Source: Acetothermia bacterium UBA3571
GTDB taxonomy: Bacteria; Bipolaricaulota; Bipolaricaulia; Bipolaricaulales; Bipolaricaulaceae
Assembly: GCA_002375995.1 (NCBI GenBank)
Contig: DFNI01000037.1
Location: forward strand, 3,489-67,488
Reading direction: 5' to 3'
Length of the DNA stretch: 64,000 nt
Shown here: positions 7,697 through 16,103 of the stretch, piece after piece
How positions within the stretch are numbered: position 1 is the stretch's first letter
Layout: the number at the start of each line of letters is the position of its first letter
Program-made: the position numbers and the translations under genes
Notes under the pieces: model-generated
What the model was told of the DNA's origin: nothing
Seen by the model: only the letters and a program-made list of their open reading frames with translations
Databases searched by the model: none

Positions 7697-10201
7697 TCAA
7701 CCTCCTTTCCTCGTTGATAGTTCGGCCCAACGGGCCGCCACAGCCAGCCGGGAGATGTTCCGGGCGAAGCCTTTGGCAGAAAGCTCCCCCAACAACTCTC
7801 CCAGAAGCGCCTTTGCCTTATCATCCCTTACCCGCTCACGCATGCGGGAAAGCCAATAGGCTGCATGCCAGACCCATGGGCCGATATCCCCCCTGTTTTC
7901 CCGGCCCACTTTGTAATGCAGGTAGAAGCCCTGGAGCCGCTCCAGGACGGCCCGCGGGATGAGACCCGCCTCCACAGCCCCCGTGAGCACCGCGGCCCAG
8001 CCTGAGGCCGTCCCCTTAGCACCATCGAAGCCGAACTCCTCCCAAGGGAGCGCGATCCCCAAAAAGGAGATGGCGTCCTTCCCCCTCCCGTTCCGGCGCC
8101 GGATGTCCTTGGCCTTTCTCTCCTCGCCCTCGGTCTCCTTCGCGGCCACATAGAGGGGGTACTTCTCGTGTACCAGCATGATCCCCCCGGAGATCCCGAG
8201 CTCATCCCTGCCTGTGAATTCACGGAGGCGATGGCGGATCCTACGGGCGAGCGCCACGATCGCGTCCCAGGAGCCCACGAAGAAGAGATCATCGCCCCCG
8301 GAATAGACGGTGTAAATGCGCGATCCCCCGGCTTCCGCGGCGATGCGTTCCATCCAGCCCTCGAAGAAGAGCGATATGAGGAAGCTCAAGGTCGAGGTCC
8401 GGGAGAAAGAGGCGAAGTTCCCCAATCCCCGGGAGAAGATCCGGCCCAGGTCGTCCATGTCCATCCGCAGTACCCCTAAGTACGGGGCCCCATTGGACTC
8501 CTGCGCCAGGATCCCGAAGTGTTTTATCTCGCCTTTCTCATCGGTGGGGACAAGGTTCACCAGGAATTTCCGGCCCACCGCGAGTTCGGGGCCGGCATAC
8601 GTGGGGAGGTCGGGATCGTCCTTGAGGACATAAAGCACCGCCGGGCGCTCCGGCGGGAGCCCTTTCAGCGCCCCGGGGTCCGAGAAGAGCGCGATCTCGT
8701 AGCCGAACGTCGCGAGGACATCGACATAGGTTGACATAGAACCCCTGGACTCCGAGGGGGAGCGGGTCTCACCGAGGAAGAGATATCCGGCGCCGCGGAG
8801 CTCACGTCCCAGTTCCCTAAAAGCTATGCAACCCGGACAAAACCGCACCCCCTCTATTTCCTTTGCCTCTCCTTTTGTGACTTCTTCACCGCAAACCTGG
8901 CAGGTCAGGAACTGCGCAGCACCCTCAGCGGCCTCGCCCCCGAACCCCCGGGGGTGGAAGAGCTCCGCCATTTCTTCCGCACCGAGCTCCGCGAATCTCC
9001 GTGCCTTGGCCACCTCGAGCCTGCGTCCCAGCTCCTCCCGCTTCGCCGCGAGCGTGGGCGTTCCCTCCTTCGGGATCAGGAAATCGCGGGGGACGAGCTC
9101 CACATGGGCGAGGCCCAGGTAGAGATCGATCCCGTGGGTCTTGAATAGCACCGTATTTATCGTGCGACGAAATTCGGCGAGCTTTTCCTCCCCCAGGGGC
9201 GGGACGAGGAGGGTGAATCCCCCGCCGCCGATGTGGAGGGCGTTGGTGATGGGGAGCCCGAGCTCCCGCAGGATCCAGCGGGCGACGACCTCGGTGAGGA
9301 GCTGGATGTAGAAGCTGCGGGCCCGGAGGGATGCCGCCGCGCCCTCCGGGTTGTGGAGCGAGTAGATGAAATCCTGGATCCCGGAGATATCTCCCCCCAG
9401 GAGCCAAGCGACCGCGGGGGTATCGGGCCAGACCTCACCCTTTATTCTTCCGAGCAGTTCACCGATGTCTTCTTCTTTCAGGGTTCCCGCGACGTAAACG
9501 GAATAGGCCAAGCAGGCGGCTAAGGCCGCGGTGGTGTGGAGGTGAGCGAATAGGGATACATCCGGCTCGGATTTCACATAGGCCGAGGGAACACACCAGG
9601 TGTAGTCCCGCAGGAGATGAAACATCGATTCCAGGTAAGCCCCGAGATCGGCGTCGTCGGCCCCGTAGGTCCCCTGCAGGACCGCCGCATCCCGCTTCAG
9701 CCCATCCCATAACGCACCCAACCGGGGAGCTGGGTCCGATTCTGGGGAGCTCACGGGGAGGATGGCCTCCGGGCGCAGCTCCAACTTCGCCGGCGGAAAA
9801 TAGGACTTCGTTATCCAGGGTCGGTCCCCGGTGTCCTTATCCGGATCCTCGGGGATCCACACCCGGCCGAACACGGAGAGGAGTCGCTTGGCCTGAGGGG
9901 TGTCTTCCTGGCGGCGCTCGCGTTCGCCAGAGGAGAGCCGGTCGGCCAGGGCCACGATCTTGACGGGAAGCTCGAGTTCCTCCACCGGACGAACCAGCTT
10001 GCCCTCCTCCCGCTCCCCGTGATGCCATCCCACCGGGGCCAACATGTGGCGCCATTGGTCGGGCACATGGCCATCGACAAACCTCTGGCCGATCTCAGCG
10101 TGGGCGTATGGGCCCGGGGCCGATTCCCCAGCTAACCTCCCCAATTTCCCTACGTCATGCAGGAGGCCCGCCAAAGCTACGCTGTAGACTTCCGGTCTCA
10201 C
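7697..10201 (-). CDS. cas10: Cas10/Csm1 with HD nuclease and cyclic oligoadenylate cyclase
   Basis: An 834-residue Cas10 of subtype III-A. The N-terminal HD domain has LLHDVGK (His15-Asp16), the single-strand DNase site. A zinc finger (CQVCGEE ... CPGC) lies mid-protein, and the second palm domain has an intact YSGGDDLFF (about residue 635), the cyclase site that makes cyclic oligoadenylates from ATP. GTG 10201 is chosen because GGGAGGAGGTGAAGAT precedes it; no family sequence lies further upstream. It starts 22 bp after the CARF-LuxR gene in the same operon, so signal synthesis, an RNase receptor and a predicted transcription-factor receptor are genetically linked. Confidence 0.95.
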   Translation of the reverse strand: MRPEVYSVALAGLLHDVGKLGRLAGESAPGPYAHAEIGQRFVDGHVPDQWRHMLAPVGWHHGEREEGKLVRPVEELELPVKIVALADRLSSGERERRQEDTPQAKRLLSVFGRVWIPEDPDKDTGDRPWITKSYFPPAKLELRPEAILPVSSPESDPAPRLGALWDGLKRDAAVLQGTYGADDADLGAYLESMFHLLRDYTWCVPSAYVKSEPDVSLFAHLHTTAALAACLAYSVYVAGTLKEEDIGELLGRIKGEVWPDTPAVAWLLGGDISGIQDFIYSLHNPEGAAASLRARSFYIQLLTEVVARWILRELGLPITNALHIGGGGFTLLVPPLGEEKLAEFRRTINTVLFKTHGIDLYLGLAHVELVPRDFLIPKEGTPTLAAKREELGRRLEVAKARRFAELGAEEMAELFHPRGFGGEAAEGAAQFLTCQVCGEEVTKGEAKEIEGVRFCPGCIAFRELGRELRGAGYLFLGETRSPSESRGSMSTYVDVLATFGYEIALFSDPGALKGLPPERPAVLYVLKDDPDLPTYAGPELAVGRKFLVNLVPTDEKGEIKHFGILAQESNGAPYLGVLRMDMDDLGRIFSRGLGNFASFSRTSTLSFLISLFFEGWMERIAAEAGGSRIYTVYSGGDDLFFVGSWDAIVALARRIRHRLREFTGRDELGISGGIMLVHEKYPLYVAAKETEGEERKAKDIRRRNGRGKDAISFLGIALPWEEFGFDGAKGTASGWAAVLTGAVEAGLIPRAVLERLQGFYLHYKVGRENRGDIGPWVWHAAYWLSRMRERVRDDKAKALLGELLGELSAKGFARNISRLAVAARWAELSTRKGG

Positions 10202-10223
10202 ATCTTCACCTCCTCCCTTTCGC

Positions 10224-11126
10224 CTACCGAAAAAGGCCCTTGCGGGCATCGGTGGCCTCACCCATCTCTTTTAGGGAGGATTCCCTAATGAACGGGGCGA
10301 GGAGCAAGGCCAGCGTGGTCCGGTTCACGGCGAGGTCTTGGGGCCAGTCCAGAAACTCCCGCAGCTTCCGGAAGGCCGATTCCAGCTGGTGCTCCACGGT
10401 GCGGGGGCTCTTCCGCAGGCGGCGGGCGATCTCCTTGTTGGTGCCGCCCCGCAATACTAGCTCCTCCACCACCGCCCTCTCGGCCGGGGTCAGTACATGG
10501 GCAAGGAAATGGCGCCACCGCTCCACTTCCTCCCGATGCTTCATGCGCCGCTGGAGCTCCACCGCCGCCCAGGGGTCGTCGTACCGCGAGAGCACATCGA
10601 GGAAGACCTCGGCCTCGGTCCATAAGGGAACCGGGATCTCGACCAGCCTGTACTCGCGTCGCTCCGCCGTGAGCGCCCGGCTCTCTACGAGCTCCGGGGA
10701 CGAGATCAGATACCAAAGCCGGTCCTCCGGGCTAAAGAGGAGCTGCGCTACGAGTAACGCACAGATCCCCATGGGCTTCCGCCCCCCGGAGAGGTTAAGG
10801 TGCACCCGATGCCCCCGCGAGCGATATGCGGAGACGATGTCCTTGAGGCACCGATAGAGGAGCATGAGGGACCGCTCGGAGTCGAAGTCGGCCACGGGCA
10901 CCTCTGCTAGTCTGAGCTCCACCTCTTCGCCGAAGGGAAGGGAATGCCACTCCCGGCGCAGACGCTCCACGGCAGCCTCGATTGCGGGATCCTTTCCCCG
11001 TGAATGGACCCCCACAGCCTCCACGATCCGCTCGCCCCAAGCGAGGAGCTCCTGGAGACAAAGGGTGAGGACCTGGGGCTCGGTCCCAAGGGTCGCTATG
11101 AGGACCGCCTTCCGTTCCTTTGACAT
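10224..11126 (-). CDS. CARF domain fused to LuxR-type helix-turn-helix
   Basis: A 300-residue protein that heads the III-A operon. Residues 1-170 resemble the NE0113-type CARF fold: AVLIATLGTEPQVLT at the N-terminus and HLNLSGGRKPMG (about 109-120), the expected ligand loop. Residues 212-260 form a GerE/LuxR helix-turn-helix (LTPAERAVVEELVLRGG, then NKEIARRLRKSPRTVEHQL). No HEPN or other nuclease motif is visible. The likely role is a transcription factor controlled by cyclic oligoadenylate; that is inference from domain content. ATG 11126 is chosen over a start 36 codons earlier because the CARF strand begins there and a promoter-like element ends 11 nt before it, which suggests a leaderless mRNA. 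Confidence 0.85.
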   Translation of the reverse strand: MSKERKAVLIATLGTEPQVLTLCLQELLAWGERIVEAVGVHSRGKDPAIEAAVERLRREWHSLPFGEEVELRLAEVPVADFDSERSLMLLYRCLKDIVSAYRSRGHRVHLNLSGGRKPMGICALLVAQLLFSPEDRLWYLISSPELVESRALTAERREYRLVEIPVPLWTEAEVFLDVLSRYDDPWAAVELQRRMKHREEVERWRHFLAHVLTPAERAVVEELVLRGGTNKEIARRLRKSPRTVEHQLESAFRKLREFLDWPQDLAVNRTTLALLLAPFIRESSLKEMGEATDARKGLFR

Positions 11127-11132
11127 CAAGCT

Positions 11133-11169
11133 GTTACATCCTAGTGGCAACACATCGTCATGGGCAAAT
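11133..11169 (-). promoter_or_regulatory. 37-bp shared promoter/operator element, copy A
   Basis: A 37-bp element, 36/37 identical to the copy at 11840-11876. On the minus strand it holds TTGCCC (11162-11167), an 18-bp spacer and TAGGAT (11138-11143), a plausible promoter. Only 11 nt separate the -10-like box from the CARF-LuxR ATG, so the mRNA would be nearly leaderless. The 19-bp core GTTACATCCTAGTGGCAAC (11133-11151) is an imperfect dyad overlapping the -10, a plausible operator. Confidence 0.6.
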
Positions 11170-11475
11170 GTGGCAATGTGCCATAAAACTCGGTTTGTGT
11201 ATTTGCTCTCGATGCGGCCCGTGATCGTAGACACCGCAACTGCTCTGGCCCTCCGAAGGCGTAGTTCAATCCCGCGGATGAGGATGTAGGTCGAACACTT
11301 GAGGATAAACTCCGTGCATTTCAGGGATGAAGCCCAACGCTACAGATTCTGATCGGATAAATGCCGGTGGTGTCTCGGGGTAAACAGGGACAATGCCCCT
11401 GTACATCAGGGATGGTTCCCGCAGGATTTCATGGTCCATAGGAGCTTGGGGAGATATCGGGAGGGTTTATAGGGG
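11170..11475. other. Intergenic region between CARF-LuxR and DUF4258/DUF2283 genes
   Basis: No convincing gene is seen here. The stretch contains a short hairpin-forming sequence (ACAGGG at about 11383 with CCCTGT about 6 nt on) and may hold the 3' end of the 11476-11832 transcript. Frames that extend into it from 11126 lack CARF sequence and are not supported. Confidence 0.4.
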
Positions 11476-11832
11476 TCATCCTTTGAAGGAAGCGAGGGGA
11501 ACTTCGATGCTCTCACCAGTAGCTTCGTTGGTGAGCTTCAGTGTTCCGTTTACCTCCAGACGGAGAAGCTCGTTGGCGTTCAAAAGTTCGATTCCATACA
11601 CTTTCCCATCGGGAGAGATATCGATGAGGATCTCGTCGCTCACACGGATCGTCTCCACTTCGCCTGTTTTCTCCCGCAGACGGATGTAGGCGACGTTGTA
11701 TTTAGGATCGTATGTGATCTGCATTCGATCACCCTCCCCCAGGCTCTCAACGACCTCTTCCTCATTCGCCCCGCGCTCTTCCATCCTCTCCCGCGCATGA
11801 GGATGGATACGGATCGGTTTCAACTCTGCCAT
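11476..11832 (-). CDS. DUF4258 fragment fused to DUF2283
   Basis: A 118-residue protein. The N-terminal IRIHPHARERMEERGANEEEV matches the start of DUF4258 (a RelE-like fold family) but stops after about 40 residues. It runs directly into a complete DUF2283 domain (YDPKYNVAYIRL ... DEILIDISPDGKVYGIELLNA). These two families are often encoded by adjacent genes thought to be toxin-antitoxin-like pairs; here they look fused with loss of most of the first. The short C-terminal tail is unassigned. The gene stands alone, and its ATG lies 12 nt after the -10-like box of the 37-bp element shared with the CARF-LuxR gene. Function is unknown; co-regulation with the CRISPR operon is inferred. Confidence 0.75.
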   Translation of the reverse strand: MAELKPIRIHPHARERMEERGANEEEVVESLGEGDRMQITYDPKYNVAYIRLREKTGEVETIRVSDEILIDISPDGKVYGIELLNANELLRLEVNGTLKLTNEATGESIEVPLASFKG

Positions 11833-11839
11833 TTGGACG

Positions 11840-11876
11840 GTTACATCCTAGTGGCAACACTTCGTCATGGGCAAAT
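11840..11876 (-). promoter_or_regulatory. 37-bp shared promoter/operator element, copy B
   Basis: This differs from copy A (11133-11169) at a single base. On the minus strand it carries TTGCCC (11869-11874) and TAGGAT (11845-11850), 18 bp apart. The downstream ATG at 11832 is 12 nt from the -10-like box. Sequence similarity stops abruptly on both sides, so the conservation is limited to the element and is not part of a gene duplication. Confidence 0.6.
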
Positions 11877-11905
11877 CGGTATCATCCGCGGGGCCCTTGT
11901 CACCG

Positions 11906-14710
11906 CTACCACTCGGGGCGGATCCTGAGGGTTGTGATCTCGAACGGGTCGAGGTCCACCTCCACCGTGCCCGAGGCCCGGGCGAGCGTCTGGAGCGAGC
12001 GCTCCATCATGTCTGCCTCCCCGACGGCCACGGGGGCTGAGAACTCGATGGTAGCCCGCGCTCCTTCCCCAAACGGTTCGTAGAGCCTGAGGACGAGGTC
12101 ACCTGAGCCGTCTGCCGCCGGCTTGAGGCAGGAGAAGAGCACAGGTCCCCCGAGGGAGAGGAACAAGCCCTGGGGCAGGAGTTTTCCGGGATGCGGTTCG
12201 GTCGTTGCCACGAGGAGCGGAAGATTGAACGCAAGTCCCGCCGCCGGTACCTCACCTATGCGCCAGTCGCCCCAATGGGGAAGAAGGGCGAACGCGGCCT
12301 CGAAGGGCCCGAAGCCGCTGAACACCGGGACATCCTCGGGTTGGCGGTGGATCACCCACTCGCCCTGCTCCACGAACGGGGGCGACCGCAGGATGGGAAG
12401 GACAATGGAACCCGGCCTGAGCCGCACTCCGAAGAGGCCCCGGTTCAACACCGCGAGGCCCCGCTCCCCATCGCAGATATCGGCCCAGCGGAGTTGGGGT
12501 ACCTGGTAGCCCAGCTCCTCGGCCGCAGCCCCGGAGAGCCGCCGCACCGCCTCCAGGCGCTCCACCACACCGGACCCCTCGAGCCGCCGTTCCCATTCCG
12601 CCTCCCAGTCTACGGCGCCGAAGGGGACCTCGGTGTAGGGACGGAGGGAGGTGTCGCTGGTGTCGGTGACGGCGAGGAGCTGTGCCCGGGGGAGGGTCCA
12701 TTCGCCCCGGACGATGCATTCCACCCAGGGAAGGCCATCCCACACCCGGATCTCCCGCTCGACCCAGCCGCCTCCGGGGAGGGGGAACCTGACGGCCACC
12801 GCCGCCACCGCGGGGCCGCGGGCGACGATGCGGACCTCGGGGCGGGCACGGGCATCGCCTTCCGTCCACAGGCGCTCGGCGAGGTTTGGCCCCCACGCGC
12901 TCCCCATGTCCCGCCAGATCTCGAGCCGGAGGCCCCCGCCGGGAAACCGGAACGTCGGTCCATCCCGGATGGCGACGGAGAGGAGCTTCCCCGTGCGGAC
13001 GTCCACCTCCGCGGAGATGGCCGAGCCCTCGAGGCGGATCATCCCGCCGGATGCCTCGGCCCGCGCCCCGCCCGACGCCCTGTCCCGCACCAGCCGGTAG
13101 ACCATATAACCGGTCGGCGGGACGTCTCGGGCCACGAACGAAAGCCCCTCCCCCGTACGGGCGACCGGCGCCGCGTTCCCCGCGGCGTCCACCGCCACAA
13201 GCGGCCCTTGCAGCAGGTCCGGCGGAACCTGCGGCAGCGTCACGACGCCCGATCTCGTGGTGGGTAGGGGATTGAACACCACCACGGGGATGCCCTCGCC
13301 CGTGGTCTCGATCCCCGAGGCGAGCCTCCCCAACGCCTCCACGATCCGCGTCCGGATCTCGTCCCGGAGGTCCTCCAGCCGGCCGCGGACCTCCCGGGAG
13401 GGGGCGTAGCTGGTGGAGCCCCACAGGGAATCGTGGAACTCACATTCGAGGAGTTCTTTCCACATGCGCTCGAGATCGTCCACAGCGCGGGCGGCATCGG
13501 GATCCACTTGCGAAATCGTCAGGACGGCCCGCAGCGATTCCAGCGCCAAAAGCAGGTGCTCGCACTCCCGGATGAGGCGCTTCAGGCGGGGCTGGGTCGC
13601 CACCCCGACCCCTCCCATCTTGAGGACCCCCTCCACCACGGGGAGCTCCGCCGCGTCCAGCCCGGAGAAGAACGCCGCGGGGTCCCCCAAGCGCGCTTCG
13701 AGGCCCGCGTCTCGGATCGCGGCCCGCGTGCGTGCAAGGAGCGTGCGGTTCGGGCCGCCGCCGTGGTCCCCGCCGCCGAAGGCGAACGCCAGTGCGGGCG
13801 GCGTCTCGGGCCAGCCCGTGGCAATGGCCTCGAGGGCTCTCCGCTCCAGGGAGTCCGGCGGGAGGCCGTAGTGGTAGAGGAGGACGAGGGGGATCTCGGT
13901 CCCGTCGCTTCCCCTCCAGCGGGAGATCGGCCGCCAGATATCGGTCCAGGGCCGCTCCCGCCCGAAGACCGCCCCCTGAAACCCGAAGTCCCGCAGGATC
14001 TGGGGGAGGGAGGGGAAGAGGCCCGTGCCCTCCATCTGCCAGGCTACTTCCACATCGACCCCGAACTTCTCCAGGAAATAGCGCTTCCCATAGAAAAAAT
14101 TCCGGATCACCGATTCCCCGGTCACCTCCTCCATCACGATCTCCGCCCAGTTTCCCCCGACGATCCGCCACCGGCCCCCCCGAACAGCCTTTTGGATCTC
14201 CCGGAAGAGGGCGGGATCGGCCAGCTCCACCGCAGCGTAGAGGGCAGCCTGGTCCTGACAATAAACGTAGTCGGGGACGCTCCGGGAGAGCTCGAGCTGG
14301 GCGCGGAAGGTATCCCGAGAGATCTCCACCGTCTCCTCCCAGTCCCACTGCCACACAAGGTCAATGTGGCACTGAGGGAAGAGGACGATGGGGACGCGGC
14401 GGGCGAGCTCCTCCAGCTCGCCGATGAAGCCCTCTAGGCGCGGGGAGGCCGCCCGTAGCGCCGCCTCGGCTTCCCCGATCAGCCGGAGCATCTCCTCGGC
14501 CGGCTTCTTCCCCGGGGACACCACCGGGGCGGCTATGCGCTCGATCTCCGCGGGATCGAGCCCGGCCCGCTCGGCGATGAGACACAGGGAAAGGAACTCG
14601 GCCACCTTGGCGCGGAGCTCCCGGGCGATATCGGCCCGGGGTAACCCCGCGGCAGCGGAGACGAACGAAACCGAAAGCCCAATGATCAAAACCCTCTTTC
14701 TCCACCCCAT
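11906..14710 (-). CDS. Secreted GH38-family alpha-mannosidase-like protein
   Basis: A 934-residue protein with an N-terminal signal sequence (MGWRKRVLIIGLSVSFVSAA) and a glycoside hydrolase family 38 catalytic domain. The metal-binding His-x-Asp is present (FPQCHIDLVWQWDWEET, His115/Asp117), as is the family segment LPQILRDFGFQGAVFGRE. At the position of the usual catalytic aspartate (normally in a PD-x-FG context) this protein has Glu227 in AWQMEGTGLF. The C-terminal half is the beta-sandwich typical of GH38. ATG 14710 is chosen because a GGAGGGG site and the signal peptide follow it. It probably acts outside the membrane on mannosyl glycans if active; the altered nucleophile leaves activity uncertain. 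Confidence 0.85.
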   Translation of the reverse strand: MGWRKRVLIIGLSVSFVSAAAGLPRADIARELRAKVAEFLSLCLIAERAGLDPAEIERIAAPVVSPGKKPAEEMLRLIGEAEAALRAASPRLEGFIGELEELARRVPIVLFPQCHIDLVWQWDWEETVEISRDTFRAQLELSRSVPDYVYCQDQAALYAAVELADPALFREIQKAVRGGRWRIVGGNWAEIVMEEVTGESVIRNFFYGKRYFLEKFGVDVEVAWQMEGTGLFPSLPQILRDFGFQGAVFGRERPWTDIWRPISRWRGSDGTEIPLVLLYHYGLPPDSLERRALEAIATGWPETPPALAFAFGGGDHGGGPNRTLLARTRAAIRDAGLEARLGDPAAFFSGLDAAELPVVEGVLKMGGVGVATQPRLKRLIRECEHLLLALESLRAVLTISQVDPDAARAVDDLERMWKELLECEFHDSLWGSTSYAPSREVRGRLEDLRDEIRTRIVEALGRLASGIETTGEGIPVVVFNPLPTTRSGVVTLPQVPPDLLQGPLVAVDAAGNAAPVARTGEGLSFVARDVPPTGYMVYRLVRDRASGGARAEASGGMIRLEGSAISAEVDVRTGKLLSVAIRDGPTFRFPGGGLRLEIWRDMGSAWGPNLAERLWTEGDARARPEVRIVARGPAVAAVAVRFPLPGGGWVEREIRVWDGLPWVECIVRGEWTLPRAQLLAVTDTSDTSLRPYTEVPFGAVDWEAEWERRLEGSGVVERLEAVRRLSGAAAEELGYQVPQLRWADICDGERGLAVLNRGLFGVRLRPGSIVLPILRSPPFVEQGEWVIHRQPEDVPVFSGFGPFEAAFALLPHWGDWRIGEVPAAGLAFNLPLLVATTEPHPGKLLPQGLFLSLGGPVLFSCLKPAADGSGDLVLRLYEPFGEGARATIEFSAPVAVGEADMMERSLQTLARASGTVEVDLDPFEITTLRIRPEW

Positions 14711-14830
14711 CTCCTGGACCCCTCCCACGGGGCCCAGTGTGGCAGGGTTCCCGGGACGGGACAAATCGACACGAATCAGGGAATCTTCTCCGCCTGACTT
14801 CCTCCGAAGCGAGGATCCGCGAGTCTGCGC

Positions 14831-15575
14831 CTATTCCCGCGCGCTTGCCCGCAGGGTGAGGCCCGCCAAGGTCACGGTGAGAAACCCAAGCACCCTGGCC
14901 AGTCCCACCGGCTCCTGCCACGGGGCCACCCCTTTCACCATTACCGCCCGCAAGAGTTTGTTGCCGTAGGTGAGGGGGACCAGGTAAGAGAGGGGCCTGA
15001 GAACCCGGGGTATCGCCTGCAAGGGCCACATCATTCCTGAGAGAAGCACGGAAGGCAATACCACAAGCGGGAAAAGCAGGATAGCCTGGGATTCCGTTTG
15101 GGCAAGGGCCGAAAGGAGGGTGTCTAGTCCAACGTTGCCCACCGCAAAGAGGATGATGCAGACCAGCGCCCAGAAGACCGAGCCGTTAATAACGATATCG
15201 AAGACCAGCTTTCCAAGTCCCAGGATCGGCCCCGATTGCACTAGAGCCACCATGCCAAAGGCGATCACGTACCCCAAAATAAACTCCTCCCGCCTGAGGG
15301 GCGAGACCCATAGCCGCTCGAAGGTGCCGCCCACCTTCTCCCGCACCACCGAAAGCAGGGTCAAAAGGGAGCAGATGAAGGTCACCACGTACCCCATGAT
15401 GGCGGGGGCGAAGGAATCGATGAACCTCACCTCCACCCCATACAGGGGATGTTCCTCGATCTCCACCGGCCCCCTTCCCCGATATCCATCAAGGCCTCCG
15501 CCACCCCGGCCCGGATGGCCGCCGCGATCTGAGGATCCGATTCGTCCAGCTAAAGGTGGAGCGTCCCGTGGACCT
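14831..15575 (-). pseudogene. ABC-2 type transporter permease, truncated and frameshifted
   Basis: The C-terminal two thirds of an ABC-2 permease is readable from the stop at 14831 up to about 15470. It includes FIDSFAPAIMGYVVTF, the conserved VREKVGGTFERLWVSPLRR loop and four further membrane segments (ending with PLTYGNKLLRAVM). Upstream, the matching sequence continues in another frame (LDESDPQIAAAIRAGVAEAL), so there is a frameshift in the G-run at about 15472-15482. An in-frame TAG lies at 15550-15552. The N-terminus is missing where IS256-type transposase sequence begins. No partner ATPase is next to it. It is a dead gene unless the assembly is wrong. Confidence 0.8.
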
Positions 15576-15907
15576 CGGTGGCTACTCCCACGGCATAAAG
15601 GACCAGTAGCAGGTCGGCGAGGTCCACGGTCCTTCTGGCGTAGGGGGCGAAGAGGAAGGGCTTGAAGTGGCTTTACCGATCGCGGGGACGCGGAGCTTAC
15701 CTGGTCGAAAGGTGTGTCCAGTTTCCGGGGGTAGGTGCCGTTCTTGCGTCCCCCGTTTTCCCGAATGAACGCTTCCCATTCCAGGAAGGGAAGGGCCTGG
15801 AGTTCCTCGGCCACCACTTCTCTCGGGGTCTCCCGCAGAAACGCCTCCAGTTCGTCCCTTTTCAACAACGGGGTATCTCCCTTCCCCTCCAGGCCACCCC
15901 GCCACAA
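15576..15907 (-). mobile_element. IS256-family (mutator) transposase remnant
   Basis: The minus-strand translation gives the N-terminus of an IS256/mutator transposase: LLKRDELEAFLRETP, FIRENGGRKNGTYPRKLDTPF, then after a frameshift LRVP and RDR, and in a third frame FKPFLFAPYARRTVDL. Similarity ends where the permease pseudogene begins, near 15575. The DDE catalytic region is absent and no terminal inverted repeats were recognised. The fragment marks an old insertion followed by deletion that removed the 5' end of the permease gene. Confidence 0.72.
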
Positions 15908-16103
15908 CCCGTGACACAGAACCAGTTACACTGCCCTCAAATCTCGATTCGCTCGCGTAGAGCTACGGGCACGATACTTATCTCCTTTCCCTTTTCCTCC
16001 AGTTCCTCGGGGGTATTGGGGGGACCTTCAGCTGGAGGCCCCGTCCCACAGTCAGGCGATGCGCCACATGCTATCCGGGTCGTTGGGCGATGGGCTACCT
16101 TCT

